Source: CAYRGC01 sp964601225 (lineage in GTDB: Bacteria; Patescibacteriota; Gracilibacteria; Peribacterales; Peribacteraceae). Taken from it: a stretch of 64,000 nucleotides of DNA. The stretch spans positions 248,001 through 312,000 of the forward strand of contig CAZRMM010000001.1 of the NCBI GenBank assembly GCA_964601225.1, read 5' to 3'. Positions within the stretch are counted from its first letter, which is position 1, and every line of letters starts with the position of its first letter. Under the pieces are notes generated by a model that was given only the letters and a program-made list of their open reading frames with translations, did no database searches and was not told the origin of the DNA. Both the position numbers and the translations under genes were made by a program. This document shows positions 14,260-21,889 of this stretch, piece after piece.

Positions 14260-16539
14260 ATGAGTACCGCCGATCCGATCCTCTCCGGCCTCAATGGACC
14301 ACAATGTGAAGCCGTAACGAAGACGGACGGCCCATCGCTCATTTTGGCGGGCGCCGGCAGCGGCAAAACGCGCGCGCTCACCCACCGTATCGCGTACCTC
14401 ATGCAGCGCGGCGTGCAGCCGTGGCAGATCCTCGCGGTGACGTTCACGAACCGTGCGGCCACCGAGATGAAGGAACGCATCAAGAAGATCCTCCGCATCA
14501 CCGAGGGCACGGACTTGAGCGGCGAGATTGGACAGGGGCGGATGCCCGTCATGGGCACCTTCCACAGCGTGTGCGTGCGGATTTTGCGACGGGATATCAC
14601 GCATCTCGGCCGCGACCGGAGCTTCGTGATCTACGACACGGACGACCAGGAGAAGCTCATGAAGCAGGTGCTCAAGGACCTGAAGATCGACGAATCCGAG
14701 CTGAAGCCGAAACCCGCGCTCGGGTACGTGAGCCGCTTCAAGAGTGAAGCGATGAGCCCGAAGGAGGCCATGAAGGAGGCGACGACGGAGCGCATGGCGC
14801 ACGTGATCCGCGCCTACGAGCGCTACGACCAGGAGCTCAAGAAGGCGAACGCCCTCGACTTCGACGATCTGATCCTCGAGACCGTCCGACTCTTCCGCGA
14901 GCACCCGGAAGTGCTCGACCGGTATCAGGAAACATGGAGATACCTGCACGTCGACGAGTATCAGGACACGAACCACACGCAATATCTTCTAATTTCGCTG
15001 CTCGCGCAGAAGTACCGCAATCTCTGCGTCATCGGCGATCCGGACCAGTCCATCTACGCCTTCCGCGGCGCGGATATCAGGAACATCCTCGAGTTCGAGC
15101 ACGAGTACCCCGACGCCATGCGCATCAAGCTGGAACAGAACTACCGCTCCACGCAGGTGATCCTCTCCGCGGCGAACGGCGTGATCTCCGCGAACCCGAA
15201 CCGCCCCGAGAAGGAAATGTGGTCGCAGCGGAAGGAAGGCCCGAAAGTGCTCGTCCACGAACTCAGAGACGAAAGGACGGAGGCCCAGGAGGCCGTGAAA
15301 GCGGCGCTGGAACTCCAAAAACAAGATGTGGGGCTCAGCGAGCAGGTGATTCTCTACCGCACGAACGCACAATCCCGCCTCTTCGAAGAGGCCTGCATGC
15401 GCCAAGGCGTCCCCTACCGCATCCTCGGCGGTGTGAAGTTCTACGCCCGCCGCGAGGTGAAGGACGTACTGGCGTACCTCCACGCGATCGTGAACCCCTC
15501 GGACACGCTGTCGCTCCTGCGCGTTCTCAACGTCCCCGCCCGCAAGCTCGGCGACACGACGATTGGCCACCTGCAGGCGTTTTCCGCTGCGCACGGCCTC
15601 TCCTTCTGGTCCACGCTCACGCAGGCGGACGACATCCCGGAACTCAACGAGCCCACGAAAACGCGCATCCAGGGCTTCGTGCAGATCATCGAGCGCTTCC
15701 GAGAGCTCGCGCGGCAGCAACCCGTTTCGCAGCTGACGGCGAACCTCCTCGACGCCATCGCCATGGAGAAGTGGCTCCGCGACGACACCGACGAAGGCGA
15801 GGAGCGCTGGCAGAACGTGCAGGAACTCCTCACCGTCACGCACAAGTACGACGCGCTCGAACCTCTCACGTCGCTCACGAGCTTCCTCGAGGAGGTCGCG
15901 CTCGTCTCCGAGGTCGACAAACTCAACGCCGCCCGGGACGATGCCTTAACCCTCATGACGCTCCACCTCTGCAAGGGCCTCGAGTTCGAGCATGTGGTGA
16001 TCGGCGGCTGCGAGGAGGGCATTTTTCCTCACTCCAGCTCGCTCTTCGACCGCACGCAGCTCGAAGAGGAACGCCGGCTCATGTACGTCGGCATGACGCG
16101 CGCCAAAACGCACCTGCGCCTAATGTTCACGCGCAGCCGCATGCTTTGGGGCACGACGCAGAGCAACGCCCCGAGTCGGTTCCTGGACGATCTCCCGAGC
16201 GCCTTCATCGAGCGTCGCAGCGACGAGGTGCTCTCGGCCTTCGCCTGGGCCAGCGAGCGCGGCATGCAACAAGCGCTCAGACCCACGAGACCGAGCTCCG
16301 GCGCTCCGCTCCAACCGTTCCGGCAACGCGACGACTCGCAGGGCGACTTCAACCAGGATAACGGCGACGGCGACCTGAACCAGGAGGGAACCGAGATCGA
16401 CCGTGGCACGCGCATCAGCCATCCGTCCTTCGGCGAGGGCACCGTGACGAGCAGGCGCGGCGACGTCGTCACGATCGAGTTCGACAACGGGAAGATGAAG
16501 AGCTTCGCCCTGAGCATCGCGCCGATCAGAATCCTGTAG
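14260..16539 (+). CDS. uvrD: UvrD/PcrA-type superfamily 1 DNA helicase
   Basis: 759 aa. Motif I is GAGSGKT (about residues 31-37), motif Ia TFTNRAATEMKERI, motif II DEYQDTNHTQY, motif III IGDPDQSIYAFRGAD, motif IV EQNYRSTQ, motif V TLHLCKGLEFEHV and motif VI EERRLMYVGMTRA. The C-terminus carries the PcrA/UvrD tudor-like module (ISHPSFGEGTVTSRRGD). It unwinds DNA 3'-5' in excision repair and replication. Motif V has TLHLCKGLEF where TLHxAKGLEF is usual. Confidence 0.96.
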   Translation: MSTADPILSGLNGPQCEAVTKTDGPSLILAGAGSGKTRALTHRIAYLMQRGVQPWQILAVTFTNRAATEMKERIKKILRITEGTDLSGEIGQGRMPVMGTFHSVCVRILRRDITHLGRDRSFVIYDTDDQEKLMKQVLKDLKIDESELKPKPALGYVSRFKSEAMSPKEAMKEATTERMAHVIRAYERYDQELKKANALDFDDLILETVRLFREHPEVLDRYQETWRYLHVDEYQDTNHTQYLLISLLAQKYRNLCVIGDPDQSIYAFRGADIRNILEFEHEYPDAMRIKLEQNYRSTQVILSAANGVISANPNRPEKEMWSQRKEGPKVLVHELRDERTEAQEAVKAALELQKQDVGLSEQVILYRTNAQSRLFEEACMRQGVPYRILGGVKFYARREVKDVLAYLHAIVNPSDTLSLLRVLNVPARKLGDTTIGHLQAFSAAHGLSFWSTLTQADDIPELNEPTKTRIQGFVQIIERFRELARQQPVSQLTANLLDAIAMEKWLRDDTDEGEERWQNVQELLTVTHKYDALEPLTSLTSFLEEVALVSEVDKLNAARDDALTLMTLHLCKGLEFEHVVIGGCEEGIFPHSSSLFDRTQLEEERRLMYVGMTRAKTHLRLMFTRSRMLWGTTQSNAPSRFLDDLPSAFIERRSDEVLSAFAWASERGMQQALRPTRPSSGAPLQPFRQRDDSQGDFNQDNGDGDLNQEGTEIDRGTRISHPSFGEGTVTSRRGDVVTIEFDNGKMKSFALSIAPIRIL

Positions 16540-16592
16540 GCGAAGGACGACGAGCGGTGTGATCATTCATCTTGGTGTGCTATACAAGAGCC

Positions 16593-17054
16593 ATGTTTCG
16601 TCCTGAGGAAACGTCTGAACCCTCGGAAAAACCGGCACGACGGCATTACGGCAACGGCGTTTCCGGCACGATGAAGACGTTTTGCGGCAGCATGTTCGCG
16701 CTCATCACAGCCGCGGAGAACGTCCCTGCAACGACCACGATGCAGGATCGAAAGGAAACTGTTTCTTCGGCCGTGCTCGATACCGGCGTACGGGAGCCGG
16801 GTCGACGACTTGAGAAATTGATTGACCGGATCGCCCGACACGAATTCGCCACGCGCAAGGAGGCAGAAGAAGCGGCTGTCATCCTCAATCTTGCCGAAAG
16901 ATTGCTGCCGCGAGCGGAAATCATCAATCTCACACCGGTGTTGAAAGCTCTGCAAGAAGCTGAAAGCGCATACGGCCTGATGCCGCGGGAGATTCCCCGT
17001 CACTTCGGGCTCATACAAAACGGAAGGACATGGACGGTACGAAGTCTTCGATGA
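16593..17054 (+). CDS. Hypothetical protein
   Basis: 153 aa from ATG 16593; TATACA ends six bases before this ATG, the spacing typical of this window. Mostly helical: GRRLEKLIDRIARHEFATRK, then EAEEAAVILNLAERLLPRAE. No signal peptide. No family recognised. A reading frame of similar length on the other strand has no such promoter box and I treat it as a shadow. Confidence 0.5.
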   Translation: MFRPEETSEPSEKPARRHYGNGVSGTMKTFCGSMFALITAAENVPATTTMQDRKETVSSAVLDTGVREPGRRLEKLIDRIARHEFATRKEAEEAAVILNLAERLLPRAEIINLTPVLKALQEAESAYGLMPREIPRHFGLIQNGRTWTVRSLR

Positions 17055-17066
17055 GCACCCTGCACC

Positions 17067-17090
17067 AAAAAAGGCCCTCCCTGAGGGCCT
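17067..17090 (-). terminator. Terminator for the minus-strand gene at 17107
   Basis: AGGCCCTC-CCT-GAGGGCCT hairpin followed on the minus strand by six T, 17 nt after the stop of the 17107-17391 gene. Confidence 0.8.
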
Positions 17091-17106
17091 GATCATGGAC
17101 GAGAAC

Positions 17107-17391
17107 TCATGCCAATTGGTTCAGCAGGGCGCGAAAGGATTGGCTGAAATGCGTGAAGTCGTCGGCGACTTGTGTCAGCGCCACGCGAACGTCCTCGGGC
17201 TCGTTGGCTTCGACGTAGCCAAGGCCGGGGAATTCAAAAACGATTCCAGGAAGGCCGGCGCTGCCGGCGCTTTCGAAAAGACTGCGCAACTTTGGCGCGG
17301 CACCGCTGCGACGCATGACGAGATCAACCCGAGCATCGGGCGTTGTGGCTTCTTCGAAACTTTTCGTAAGGAGAGAGTTGAAGGAATGCAT
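17107..17391 (-). CDS. Hypothetical protein behind a leader peptide
   Basis: 94 aa, soluble, acidic in the middle (EFPGLGYVEANEPEDVRVAL). No family recognised. It is closed by a good terminator and preceded by a promoter, a 25-aa leader ORF and a T-tract (see 17415-17596), so it appears to be a separately regulated transcript. Confidence 0.55.
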   Translation of the reverse strand: MHSFNSLLTKSFEEATTPDARVDLVMRRSGAAPKLRSLFESAGSAGLPGIVFEFPGLGYVEANEPEDVRVALTQVADDFTHFSQSFRALLNQLA

Positions 17392-17414
17392 AATGGAAGG
17401 AAGAAATGGGAAGC

Positions 17415-17596
17415 GAAAAAATCGAGGAAATCAAAGAATTCCCCCGGGACGCTGGCGGGGAGGACGCAATGGGATCGCTCGATCACGCGATTGCACGCCC
17501 TGCCCGCGCCATAATGCTGGCGATGATCGCGAACGCGATGCGGGAACGGGGACGAACCATGTGTTCACAGTGTACGAAGTCGACGCCGATCCGCAA
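17415..17596 (-). promoter_or_regulatory. Promoter and possible attenuator of the 17391 gene
   Basis: On the minus strand: TTGCGG (17591-17596), 16-nt spacer, TACACT (17569-17574), then an ATG eight bases on (17560). After the leader stop, TCCCCG...CGGGGGA (17440-17461) can fold, and an outer ATCGAG...CTCGAT pairing ends at a six-T run (17415-17420), just before the gene. The promoter is convincing; the terminator part is weaker than at the other attenuators. Confidence 0.5.
17483..17560 (-). CDS. Putative Ile/Ala/Arg-rich leader peptide
   Basis: 25 aa: MVRPRSRIAFAIIASIMARA followed by GRAIA. Five Ile, five Arg and seven Ala. The ATG is eight bases after a good -10 box, implying a leaderless message. 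The composition suggests sensing of Ile or Arg, but the target gene has no known function. A 74-aa frame on the opposite strand (17406-17630) overlaps it and has no promoter. Confidence 0.4.
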   Translation of the reverse strand: MVRPRSRIAFAIIASIMARAGRAIA

Positions 17597-17637
17597 GAAA
17601 ATGGACGCGAGCGACGAGTATGACTGGTAGCATCGAT

Positions 17638-17663
17638 AAAAGCCGGCCCCGCGAGGAGCCGGC
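17638..17663 (-). terminator. Terminator of the 17710-18033 gene
   Basis: GCCGGC arms (17642-17647 and 17658-17663) with a 10-nt loop, followed on the minus strand by TTTTAT. Confidence 0.7.
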
Positions 17664-17709
17664 GTGCACGAGAGGGGTATCCATTCCCCTTTCCGGAGAC
17701 CTGGCGTGA

Positions 17710-18033
17710 TCAGCGCCGGGTTTTCCGTTCGTGCAGGAAGGTGTCAATGGCCTTCTCGAAGTCGCGGAGGCGGAGGAGGAAGAACTCCCCGTCCGCCTGA
17801 GCGATGACGAAAAGGTAGACCGTGACATCCGACTCGTCCCGGAACTTCCCGAATCCGGCGAGCCGGAGAGGAGCCTCGGACTTCCGGCAAAGCCGCAGGG
17901 CCTTCTTGGCCTTGAGACTGAGCTGCCGGTGCCGGCCGAGGACGGTCAGGACCCGATCGCGGATCTCGACTTCCTCCCAGGCCTCGTTGACGAGCGACCG
18001 GAGGAACGGCGCTGACGTGACATTGCTGACCAT
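17710..18033 (-). CDS. Hypothetical protein
   Basis: 107 aa from ATG 18033, which has AAAGGA upstream at usable spacing; the open frame continues upstream but with implausible sequence. Basic, mixed alpha/beta (LSLKAKKALRLCRKSEAPLR; DVTVYLFVIAQADGEFFLLR). No family recognised. Has its own terminator. Confidence 0.6.
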   Translation of the reverse strand: MVSNVTSAPFLRSLVNEAWEEVEIRDRVLTVLGRHRQLSLKAKKALRLCRKSEAPLRLAGFGKFRDESDVTVYLFVIAQADGEFFLLRLRDFEKAIDTFLHERKTRR

Positions 18034-18365
18034 TGCACAAATCCTTTCACGATGAGAATGGATACCACCCAACCCTGCCCTCGACGCGAGGGCGCTGGCT
18101 TGAGCGTTGATTGGTCCAGGCCCTCTCACGATGAGAGAGACAGGGAACGGGCGGTACGCGGTGATGCCAAGGAACGGACAAATCCCCCTCCGGCGTGTGC
18201 GGGAAGGGTGGAATTTCGGGAGTATTTCGTTTACTTCGACTCCATCCACCCTGCGCACATCACGACGCAACGAACCTGCTTGCGGGAAGCGGTCGTCCAG
18301 ACGTGAGCCGGGAAGGAATAGGAGACGAATTTCATGACTGAGCCCCGAAGGTTACCGAAGAAAAA
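18034..18365. other. 330-nt gap, probable long 5' region of the 18033 gene
   Basis: No convincing protein-coding frame. It holds a hairpin GCCCTCGCGTCGAGGGC (about 18080-18100), a near-repeat of TCACGATGAGA (around 18047 and 18127), and on the minus strand a 34-aa frame from ATG 18335 starting MKFVSYSFPAHVW. I see no T-tract terminator before the gene, so I do not call an attenuator. Confidence 0.4.
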
Positions 18366-18396
18366 AGGAGGATCAAGGGAATTTTCCCGATCCTCC
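18361..18396 (-). terminator. Terminator of the 18417-18707 gene
   Basis: GGAGGATC...GATCCTCC with an inner GGGAA/TTCCC stem, followed on the minus strand by six T. It starts 21 nt past the stop. Confidence 0.85.
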
Positions 18397-18416
18397 CCTT
18401 TCGTGCACCGTGACGA

Positions 18417-18707
18417 TCAGTCCGGGATGATCTTCGCGACCGCGATCAACTGATCGCGTTGCATGCCCTGGATCCGCTGCTCGCATTCTTCGACGCTTCG
18501 AATGTAGCCGATGCCCGTGATGGACAAACTGGCGACCTTCGGGGCGATGAGTTCGACAAAGCCGAGAATTTTCGAGCGTGCGGCAACGAACTCGGAATCG
18601 TCGAGAATATCCGCGGGACTGTGATGGTCGAGTGATGGCATCGGGGCGCCGGATTCGGGGCCGGACAGGAGCGCATTGACCGGAGTTTCGCAGTGAGGGG
18701 ATTTCAT
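18417..18707 (-). CDS. Hypothetical protein
   Basis: 96 aa. N-terminal ~35 residues look disordered (Pro/Ser/Asp/His); the rest is helical: DDSEFVAARSKILGFVELIA, then EECEQRIQGMQRDQLIAVAK. No family recognised. The strong terminator supports a real transcription unit. The ~90 nt upstream resemble a decayed copy of the Phe/Tyr leader at 21.7 kb (shared GGGGACGG and TGCAGTGA). Confidence 0.55.
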   Translation of the reverse strand: MKSPHCETPVNALLSGPESGAPMPSLDHHSPADILDDSEFVAARSKILGFVELIAPKVASLSITGIGYIRSVEECEQRIQGMQRDQLIAVAKIIPD

Positions 18708-18831
18708 GAGGAGAGAAGGAAAAGAAATTGAAAGGAATCACCGCTGGGGGAAGATGCATGGCTTTCGTCACTGCACCGTCCCCGCTCTATAGGAGCGGAA
18801 AGTGGTAGCCCGATAGAGAAGAGTGAACTTC

Positions 18832-19026
18832 ATGGAAACAAAAAAAATCCTCAAGCAGCTGGAGGAGGGAGCTATGAAGCGGGTGACGTTAGCCGCCGCA
18901 AAACACCGTCCTCGGTCTAAACCAAAAACGATAGCTCACGCCGTTCTTGAGGCGAGCAAGCGTCATTGGGAAGAGGATGAACGTTTTCGGACTATGGCGA
19001 AGGCCGTTGCGTTACTGGGATCATGA
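18832..19026 (+). CDS. Small hypothetical protein
   Basis: 64 aa from ATG 18832 (GTG 18823 also possible). Strongly basic, helical: METKKILKQLEEGAMKRVTL, then RHWEEDERFRTMAKAVALL. No family recognised. Its last 64 nt overlap the 3' end of the convergent tyrA-like gene. No promoter box or Shine-Dalgarno is clear, so this is tentative. Confidence 0.4.
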   Translation: METKKILKQLEEGAMKRVTLAAAKHRPRSKPKTIAHAVLEASKRHWEEDERFRTMAKAVALLGS

Positions 19027-20495
19027 TGGACGCCCTCGACCAATACCTTGAGACCGTAGAGCGCCGCTGCGCGCTTGGAGGCGAAGACGCCCGTCTGGGC
19101 GTCGATGCTCCCTTCGGCGAGCTCGCGGGCAGAGAGGGCCGTATCCATTTCGTCGGTCGCGGGCTCAACCGGCACGTCGGGCCAACGCTGCGCGAGTGTC
19201 TTGCGGCACTGACTCAGTGCAACGGGGTGCCCGAAGAAGCGACGGAGTTGGTGCACGCCTTCCACGGACGGATGCGTGAGGATGCACATGTTGATCGGCA
19301 TCGTGAAGAGTGCGAGGAGCTCGTACGGATGCTCCCCCATCGCCTCGATGGACGCGAGGTATCCGCCGGAACCGGAATTAGCGAACGCAAAGATGCCAAT
19401 ATCCACCTCCCCGGCGTTCACGGCGCGCAGCACGTTGGCGGAATGCACCAACTCGGCGATCTGCGTCTCCGATTCGGGAAGACCGGCAACCTCCGTGGAG
19501 AAACGGTGCCAGGCTTCGTCGGTAAAGGCCCCTTTGATGCCATGGATGCCCACGCGCGTCGTCGTGCGCCCCTGCCTGAGATCGTCTGCGACGCACGGCT
19601 TTTGAACGTACAGCGCCGTGGGCGAAGCGCGTGGACGATCGTAGAAGACGTTATTCATGTATTCGAAGGACGTCGTGACGTTGCCGCGCAGAATGGAGAA
19701 GAAGTCCTCGGGAAGACGAAGCTCGTCGGCGGCCGCGGTCTGATCGCGCAGATCGGCTGCGGCGTCCTCGAATGCCCCGGGGGACGCGAGCTCGGCAAAG
19801 ATCTTCTGGCAGATCGGCACGAATTCCCGCGACGTCCGCAGGAGAAGCTCCTCGCGCAGCCACAACGGCGTGGAATGGACGGTATGGAAGTATGTCTGGA
19901 GCAGTGACGCGAACGCGGGAGAGGAGACTTTGGCGACCTCGCGAAGCGACGGCAACGGCAGCGCGCCGGGCGTCGAGAAATATCGGGAGAGCACCGTCGT
20001 CATCATCTCCGGGAGCCCGAGAACGACCGACATGAGACGATCGTGCTCGGCGGCGTCGGCGACGGTATGCAGGAGTACCTTCTTTTCGCGCAGCAGATCG
20101 ATGAACCAGCGCACGAGCGGCTGCGACTCGTCGGGAGTGCCGACGAGGATCCATTTCTGCTGCATCCAGGGAGTATGCGGACCGTTCATCGGATGCGTCG
20201 AGAGGACGCGGGCGCCCGTCTCCGTCATCCGGTCGACGATGTCGTGCTTCACGCTGCAGATGTCGATGAGCAGCTGGTCCGGCCGTAGGCGCAAGTCCTT
20301 CAGCAGACCTGCCGCGGCGGCCTGGGGAACCGCGAGAATGATCACGTCGGAGGACATCGCGTCCGTTCGTTCGGCTTTCGAAGCGTCTTTGTCGATGCAC
20401 CGGAGTATGGAAGAGCGCTTCTCGAGCAACGGCCGCAGGAGATAACGGCCCATCTCCCCGGCGGCGCCGACGATGGTGACGGAAGGGTTAATCAT
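18963..20495 (-). CDS. Prephenate dehydrogenase fused to a prephenate-dehydratase-like domain
   Basis: 510 aa. Residues ~1-160 are a Rossmann NAD(P) domain (TIVGAAGEMGRYLL) with the TyrA active-site region LSTHPMNGPHTPW; ~160-295 is the helical TyrA dimer domain. From ~300 a second domain begins GIHGIKGAFTDEAWHRF and has HPVALSQCRKTLAQRWPDV and ASKRAAALYGLKVLVEG, the prephenate dehydratase (PDT) fold. The PDT catalytic T-R-F reads T-A-F (NATAFAIV), so dehydratase activity is doubtful. No ACT or chorismate mutase domain. It overlaps the upstream PDT-like gene by 8 nt, so the pair is one operon behind a Phe/Tyr-rich leader. Confidence 0.8.
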   Translation of the reverse strand: MINPSVTIVGAAGEMGRYLLRPLLEKRSSILRCIDKDASKAERTDAMSSDVIILAVPQAAAAGLLKDLRLRPDQLLIDICSVKHDIVDRMTETGARVLSTHPMNGPHTPWMQQKWILVGTPDESQPLVRWFIDLLREKKVLLHTVADAAEHDRLMSVVLGLPEMMTTVLSRYFSTPGALPLPSLREVAKVSSPAFASLLQTYFHTVHSTPLWLREELLLRTSREFVPICQKIFAELASPGAFEDAAADLRDQTAAADELRLPEDFFSILRGNVTTSFEYMNNVFYDRPRASPTALYVQKPCVADDLRQGRTTTRVGIHGIKGAFTDEAWHRFSTEVAGLPESETQIAELVHSANVLRAVNAGEVDIGIFAFANSGSGGYLASIEAMGEHPYELLALFTMPINMCILTHPSVEGVHQLRRFFGHPVALSQCRKTLAQRWPDVPVEPATDEMDTALSARELAEGSIDAQTGVFASKRAAALYGLKVLVEGVHHDPSNATAFAIVRKRSSSSQ

Positions 20496-21633
20496 TGTTC
20501 CTCAGCAAGCGTAGCTGTTCCGGTGAGAGCGGGGTACCGAGCGTGAAGACCATGTTCGGCGAACCGAAGTCGAAGATCTCCCGGAGTCCGTGCTTCTGGA
20601 GCGCCGCGCGCGTCGTGATGCACGTCTGCGCGACGCCTTCTTTCACCTTAAGCGCGGCATCCGCGTTGGAGGACGCCTTGAGATAGGAGAGGGCACCGTC
20701 CTCAACAAGCCGATGGACGAGCGGGAGCGGCGACGGGTGGGACGCCACGACGATCTCGGATTGCCGGGCAAGCTCCTCGTCGGAGAGGTTCGTCGCGAGG
20801 AGCATCGGAATGAGCGGCATGTGCTGATGGTCCGCGAACGTCGTCTCGCCAGCACGTTCCCTCCGTAAGCGGTACATGTCGTAGTACACGGCGCACTCCA
20901 TATGAAGAGGAACGACCCCGGGTGACCGTTGCTGCCGGGCGAGTTCGGCATACTGCATCGGCTCGACCCCGGACGGATGCATCTCGACGGAGGACTTGAG
21001 ACCGGGAATGGTATGACTGTAGAGCGTCGCCGCCTTCTCGATGTTCGTGCCGGCGGGCCCCAATGCGTGAATCGGCACCGATTTGACCCCCGTCGCGGCC
21101 AGAATGCGGCGGACATCGACGTATGTCACGGCTTTCTGCCCGAGCTCCTGGCGCATACCTCTCTGCCGAGCAGCAATTGCCTCGCGATTGCGAGCGGCCG
21201 TAACTTCTCCGACGCTAAGCTGAGAAAGCCCATGAGTGGTCGTGCCTACGGTCTGGAGATCGAGCCCTTCATCGAGCTCGCTCGGGACGTAGTTATGGTC
21301 GACGAAGTGGTGTACGCGTTCGTCCGGATCCGTGAAGAAGCGATCCTTCAACTGCGAATTCCTGGCGCTCTCGATGATGAGCGGCACGATGCCTTCGCGC
21401 GCGTCTTCCGCGGCGGCATGGTGCGGCAGGATGTCTTTCAGTACTTCGTACCGCATCTTCTCCGCGACGCCGACGACGCGTGCGTACCGCTCCGCCCCCT
21501 CGCGCGTCTGCTCCTCGCAGTATGCCACAATCTGGCGGATGGCAGTATTCCTGAGAGCGCCGCCGAAGATCTCAGCCGGCGGCTGGGGACGCTTGGAGAA
21601 CGATCGGAGTTGTTCGGTGAGAGAGGAAGACAT
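20488..21633 (-). CDS. Prephenate-dehydratase-like protein with helical N-terminal domain
   Basis: 381 aa from ATG 21633, 21 nt after the attenuator T-tract. Residues ~1-165 are helical and unfamiliar. From ~190 a PDT-like bilobal fold appears: VPIHALGPAGTNIEKAATLY (PDT GPxGTxSxxAA), IVVASHPSPLPLVHRLV (PDT SHPxALxQC) and KASSNADAALKVKEG (PDT SSTAEAA). Where PDT has N-x-T-R-F this protein has NMVF, so the catalytic Thr-Arg are missing. It may be a prephenate- or amino-acid-binding homologue, or a diverged dehydratase. First gene of an operon with the TyrA fusion. Confidence 0.65.
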   Translation of the reverse strand: MSSSLTEQLRSFSKRPQPPAEIFGGALRNTAIRQIVAYCEEQTREGAERYARVVGVAEKMRYEVLKDILPHHAAAEDAREGIVPLIIESARNSQLKDRFFTDPDERVHHFVDHNYVPSELDEGLDLQTVGTTTHGLSQLSVGEVTAARNREAIAARQRGMRQELGQKAVTYVDVRRILAATGVKSVPIHALGPAGTNIEKAATLYSHTIPGLKSSVEMHPSGVEPMQYAELARQQRSPGVVPLHMECAVYYDMYRLRRERAGETTFADHQHMPLIPMLLATNLSDEELARQSEIVVASHPSPLPLVHRLVEDGALSYLKASSNADAALKVKEGVAQTCITTRAALQKHGLREIFDFGSPNMVFTLGTPLSPEQLRLLRNND

Positions 21634-21654
21634 GGGATGGAAAAGCAACAGATA

Positions 21655-21825
21655 CAAAAAACCCTCCGGCTGCTGGGGGAGGGCGGGGTGGGGGCAGTAG
21701 ACTCAGTTCACTGCACGCACGACGCCGTCCCCTCCGTAAAGCTAAAGGAGAAGTAGTAGGCGCCGTTGAAACGCACGGACTGCGACATGACCGGCGCAGT
21801 GTACAGGCGGAAGAGCGCGGGTCAA
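21655..21825 (-). promoter_or_regulatory. Promoter and Phe/Tyr attenuator
   Basis: Minus strand: TTGACC (21820-21825), 16-nt spacer, TACACT (21798-21803), ATG of the leader nine bases on. The terminator is CCCTCC...GGAGGG (21662-21683) followed by six T, immediately before the operon. GGAGGG inside the leader ORF (near 21729-21736) can pair with CCCTCC instead, forming an antiterminator if the ribosome stalls upstream at the YYFSFSF codons. All elements are visible in sequence; the mechanism is inference from trp/phe attenuators. Confidence 0.8.
21708..21788 (-). CDS. Phe/Tyr leader peptide
   Basis: 26 aa: MSQSVRFNGAYYFSFSFTEG followed by TASCVQ. Seven of residues 7-17 region are aromatic (F, YY, F, F, F), clustered just before the antiterminator segment. 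It precedes genes related to prephenate dehydratase and dehydrogenase, the enzymes of Phe and Tyr synthesis, so leader composition and target pathway agree. The start lies nine bases after a -10 box and has no Shine-Dalgarno. Confidence 0.7.
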   Translation of the reverse strand: MSQSVRFNGAYYFSFSFTEGTASCVQ

Positions 21826-21889
21826 GCGGCTTCAGCGACTGTTTTCTGTAATGCGTCTCCGGAAAACCCTATACTCCCGAGCGAAGCGT

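Noticed and set aside
17406..17630. 74-aa plus-strand frame MGSEKIEEIKEFPRD... with AAGGAAG before it
   Set aside because: It lies antisense to a well-formed promoter and leader ORF on the minus strand, starts 14 nt from a divergent gene with no promoter of its own, and has no recognisable features.
18034..18340. 34-aa frame MKFVSYSFPAHVW... as another leader peptide
   Set aside because: No terminator with T-tract lies before the downstream gene and no promoter box sits at the usual distance from its ATG.
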